Of a stretch of DNA of 64,000 nt, positions 63,016 through 64,000 are shown piece by piece. The notes beneath the pieces were generated by a model, which was not told the origin of the DNA, did not search any database, and was given only the letters and a program-made list of their open reading frames with translations. Made by a program: the position numbers and the translations under genes. The stretch's first letter is position 1. Each line of letters opens with the position of its first letter. This DNA comes from Gelidibacter salicanalis (GTDB lineage Bacteria; Bacteroidota; Bacteroidia; Flavobacteriales; Flavobacteriaceae). The DNA is taken from assembly GCF_016469035.1 (NCBI RefSeq), contig NZ_JAEHJZ010000007.1, positions 62,001 through 126,000 of the forward strand. Direction: 5' to 3'.

Positions 63016-64000
63016 CTAAATAATCTCAAAAACTTTTAAAATACTCTTTGCCCCTAAAAACACCGCCAATCCTAAAATGATATAGCCAATAATATTCTGT
63101 ACAACTGTATTTTTATAAGCTCCTAAAATACTTGATTTGTTCATGACCCACAACAGAAAGGCCGCAATAATTGGTAACAATAAACCATTGGTAATTTGGG
63201 CAAATTTGATGATTTCAATCGATTTGAATCCAATGGAAGAAAACAAAACGCCCAGACCCAAGATACTGATCCAAACGGTCTTAAATTGTTTTGATTTCAT
63301 ATTTGTGGACCATCCCAAACAACCTGTCGTTACATAAGCTGCTGCCAAAGGCGCTGTAATGGCACTGGTTATCCCTGCTGCAAACAGTCCGATGGCCAAA
63401 AAATACTTGGCAAACCGACCAAACAGAGGCTCTAAGCCTTTTGCTAAATCAGCTGCACTTGTTATGTTTTGGGCATCAATGGCGGCAGCTGAAATGATGA
63501 TACACATAGATACAATACCACCCAATACTACAGCCACTATGGTATCTTTTCTTGCATATTTTAAATCGGTTTCATGATGCCATTTCTCTTTAACCAAAGA
63601 GGCATGCAAAAAAAGGTTATAAGGCACAACCGTGGTGCCAATCAACCCTATAATCGTTAGTAAGTTATCTTCTGTCACTTTGGGGACAAAAAGTCCTTTG
63701 AAAATAGCCGACACATCCGGTTTTGTTATGATGGCAGTTAGCAAGAACGCTACACTCATCAAAATAACCAAAGACACTAATACCCTTTCCAAAACTTTAT
63801 AATTTCCTATATAAAGCACTAAAAACGCGATACCACCAATAACTAGACTTAAAACATTTAAATTAAAATTGCCAATGGCCATTGATGGATTGCCTACAAT
63901 GGTTTCCAACCCTAAAACGCCACCACTGATATTTCCTGCCTCATACGCTGCATTACCTATAACAATGGCCGAAAGAATTAAGAGTATAGTGAGTCCTCTA
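63016..64000 (-). CDS. NRAMP-family transporter, partial (N-terminus outside window), YcsG-like
   Basis: The frame is open from the window edge to the stop at 63016, with 327 codons visible. It has about nine hydrophobic helices. GNAAYEAGNISGGVLGLET and GLIGTTVVPYNLFLHASLV are NRAMP helix motifs. At the second, canonical manganese NRAMP proteins have a Met-Pro-His; here it reads Val-Pro-Tyr, so the metal-site Met is missing. The neighbour pxpABC matches the arrangement of the Bacillus ycsF-ycsG locus. The transported substrate may not be manganese. The TM1 DPGN motif lies outside the window. Confidence 0.82.
   Translation of the reverse strand, partial: RGLTILLILSAIVIGNAAYEAGNISGGVLGLETIVGNPSMAIGNFNLNVLSLVIGGIAFLVLYIGNYKVLERVLVSLVILMSVAFLLTAIITKPDVSAIFKGLFVPKVTEDNLLTIIGLIGTTVVPYNLFLHASLVKEKWHHETDLKYARKDTIVAVVLGGIVSMCIIISAAAIDAQNITSAADLAKGLEPLFGRFAKYFLAIGLFAAGITSAITAPLAAAYVTTGCLGWSTNMKSKQFKTVWISILGLGVLFSSIGFKSIEIIKFAQITNGLLLPIIAAFLLWVMNKSSILGAYKNTVVQNIIGYIILGLAVFLGAKSILKVFEII

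Noticed and set aside
1-64000. tRNA, rRNA or prophage genes
   Set aside because: No cloverleaf, rRNA core sequence, integrase, capsid or terminase gene could be recognised in any part of the window.

Overview
This window comes from a Bacteroidota genome, most likely a marine Flavobacteriaceae. The base composition is AT-rich, starts lack Shine-Dalgarno sequences, and many genes carry the TAnnTTTG -7 promoter element of this phylum. Other signs are a SusC-like CarboxypepD_reg/TonB receptor, LxxC lipoproteins, the menaquinone (Men) pathway, and families of palindromic intergenic repeats. No rRNA, tRNA, CRISPR array, integrase or intact insertion sequence was seen. The taxonomic placement is inferred from gene content only.

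Layout. (1) 1-9001, minus strand: a seven-gene run coding for a coiled-coil protein, an unknown protein, a divergent AAA+ ATPase, a NudK-like Nudix hydrolase, another unknown protein, a three-helix membrane protein and a larger membrane protein that leaves the window. I know of no characterised counterpart, and this is the best candidate here for an undescribed system. (2) 9.1-15.6 kb: a metallo-beta-lactamase-fold lipoprotein, small membrane proteins, EttA, an MFS exporter, a MarR regulator, and a DoxX/flavin-reductase pair with a 22-bp palindromic operator. (3) 15.7-18.7 kb: an acyl-CoA carboxylase beta subunit directly coupled to an MFS transporter. (4) 18.8-22.0 and 32.2-39.7 kb, minus strand: two halves of a menaquinone locus. 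The first is menE, a CPBP protease and menC; the second is an UPF0173 hydrolase, menA, menB, a CvfB-like gene, a DUF2853 gene, menD, menF and a MenI-like thioesterase. MenH and MenG were not found.

(5) 22.1-32.2 kb lies between the Men halves and looks accessory. It holds a sterol desaturase, a truncated SDR gene, chrA, several broken genes, a DoxX protein, an AraC regulator and a TonB-receptor/lipoprotein operon preceded by a His/Cys-rich small protein, which suggests metal uptake. (6) 39.8-46 kb: an alpha/beta hydrolase, two flavoenzymes, a Crp/Fnr regulator, and a three-copy family of secreted PepSY-like proteins whose middle copy is frameshifted. (7) 46.4-57 kb: dnaK, a collagen-like lipoprotein, L-serine dehydratase, an SGNH-SGNH-MBOAT O-acetylation operon, panB and an RluA-type pseudouridine synthase. 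(8) 57.1-58.2 kb: an eight-unit array of imperfect palindromic repeats. (9) 58.3-60.3 kb: a histidine kinase operon with a separate seven-helix membrane partner. (10) 60.4-64 kb: the 5-oxoprolinase genes pxpABC with an atypical NRAMP transporter that runs off the right end.

Repeats have reshaped the region. One CAGTTGGCAGT-type repeat is translated inside menF and also forms the C-terminus of the desaturase. Other repeats sit at the breakpoints of the SDR gene and of the middle PepSY-like copy. Product names come from reading motifs and from family knowledge, with no database search.
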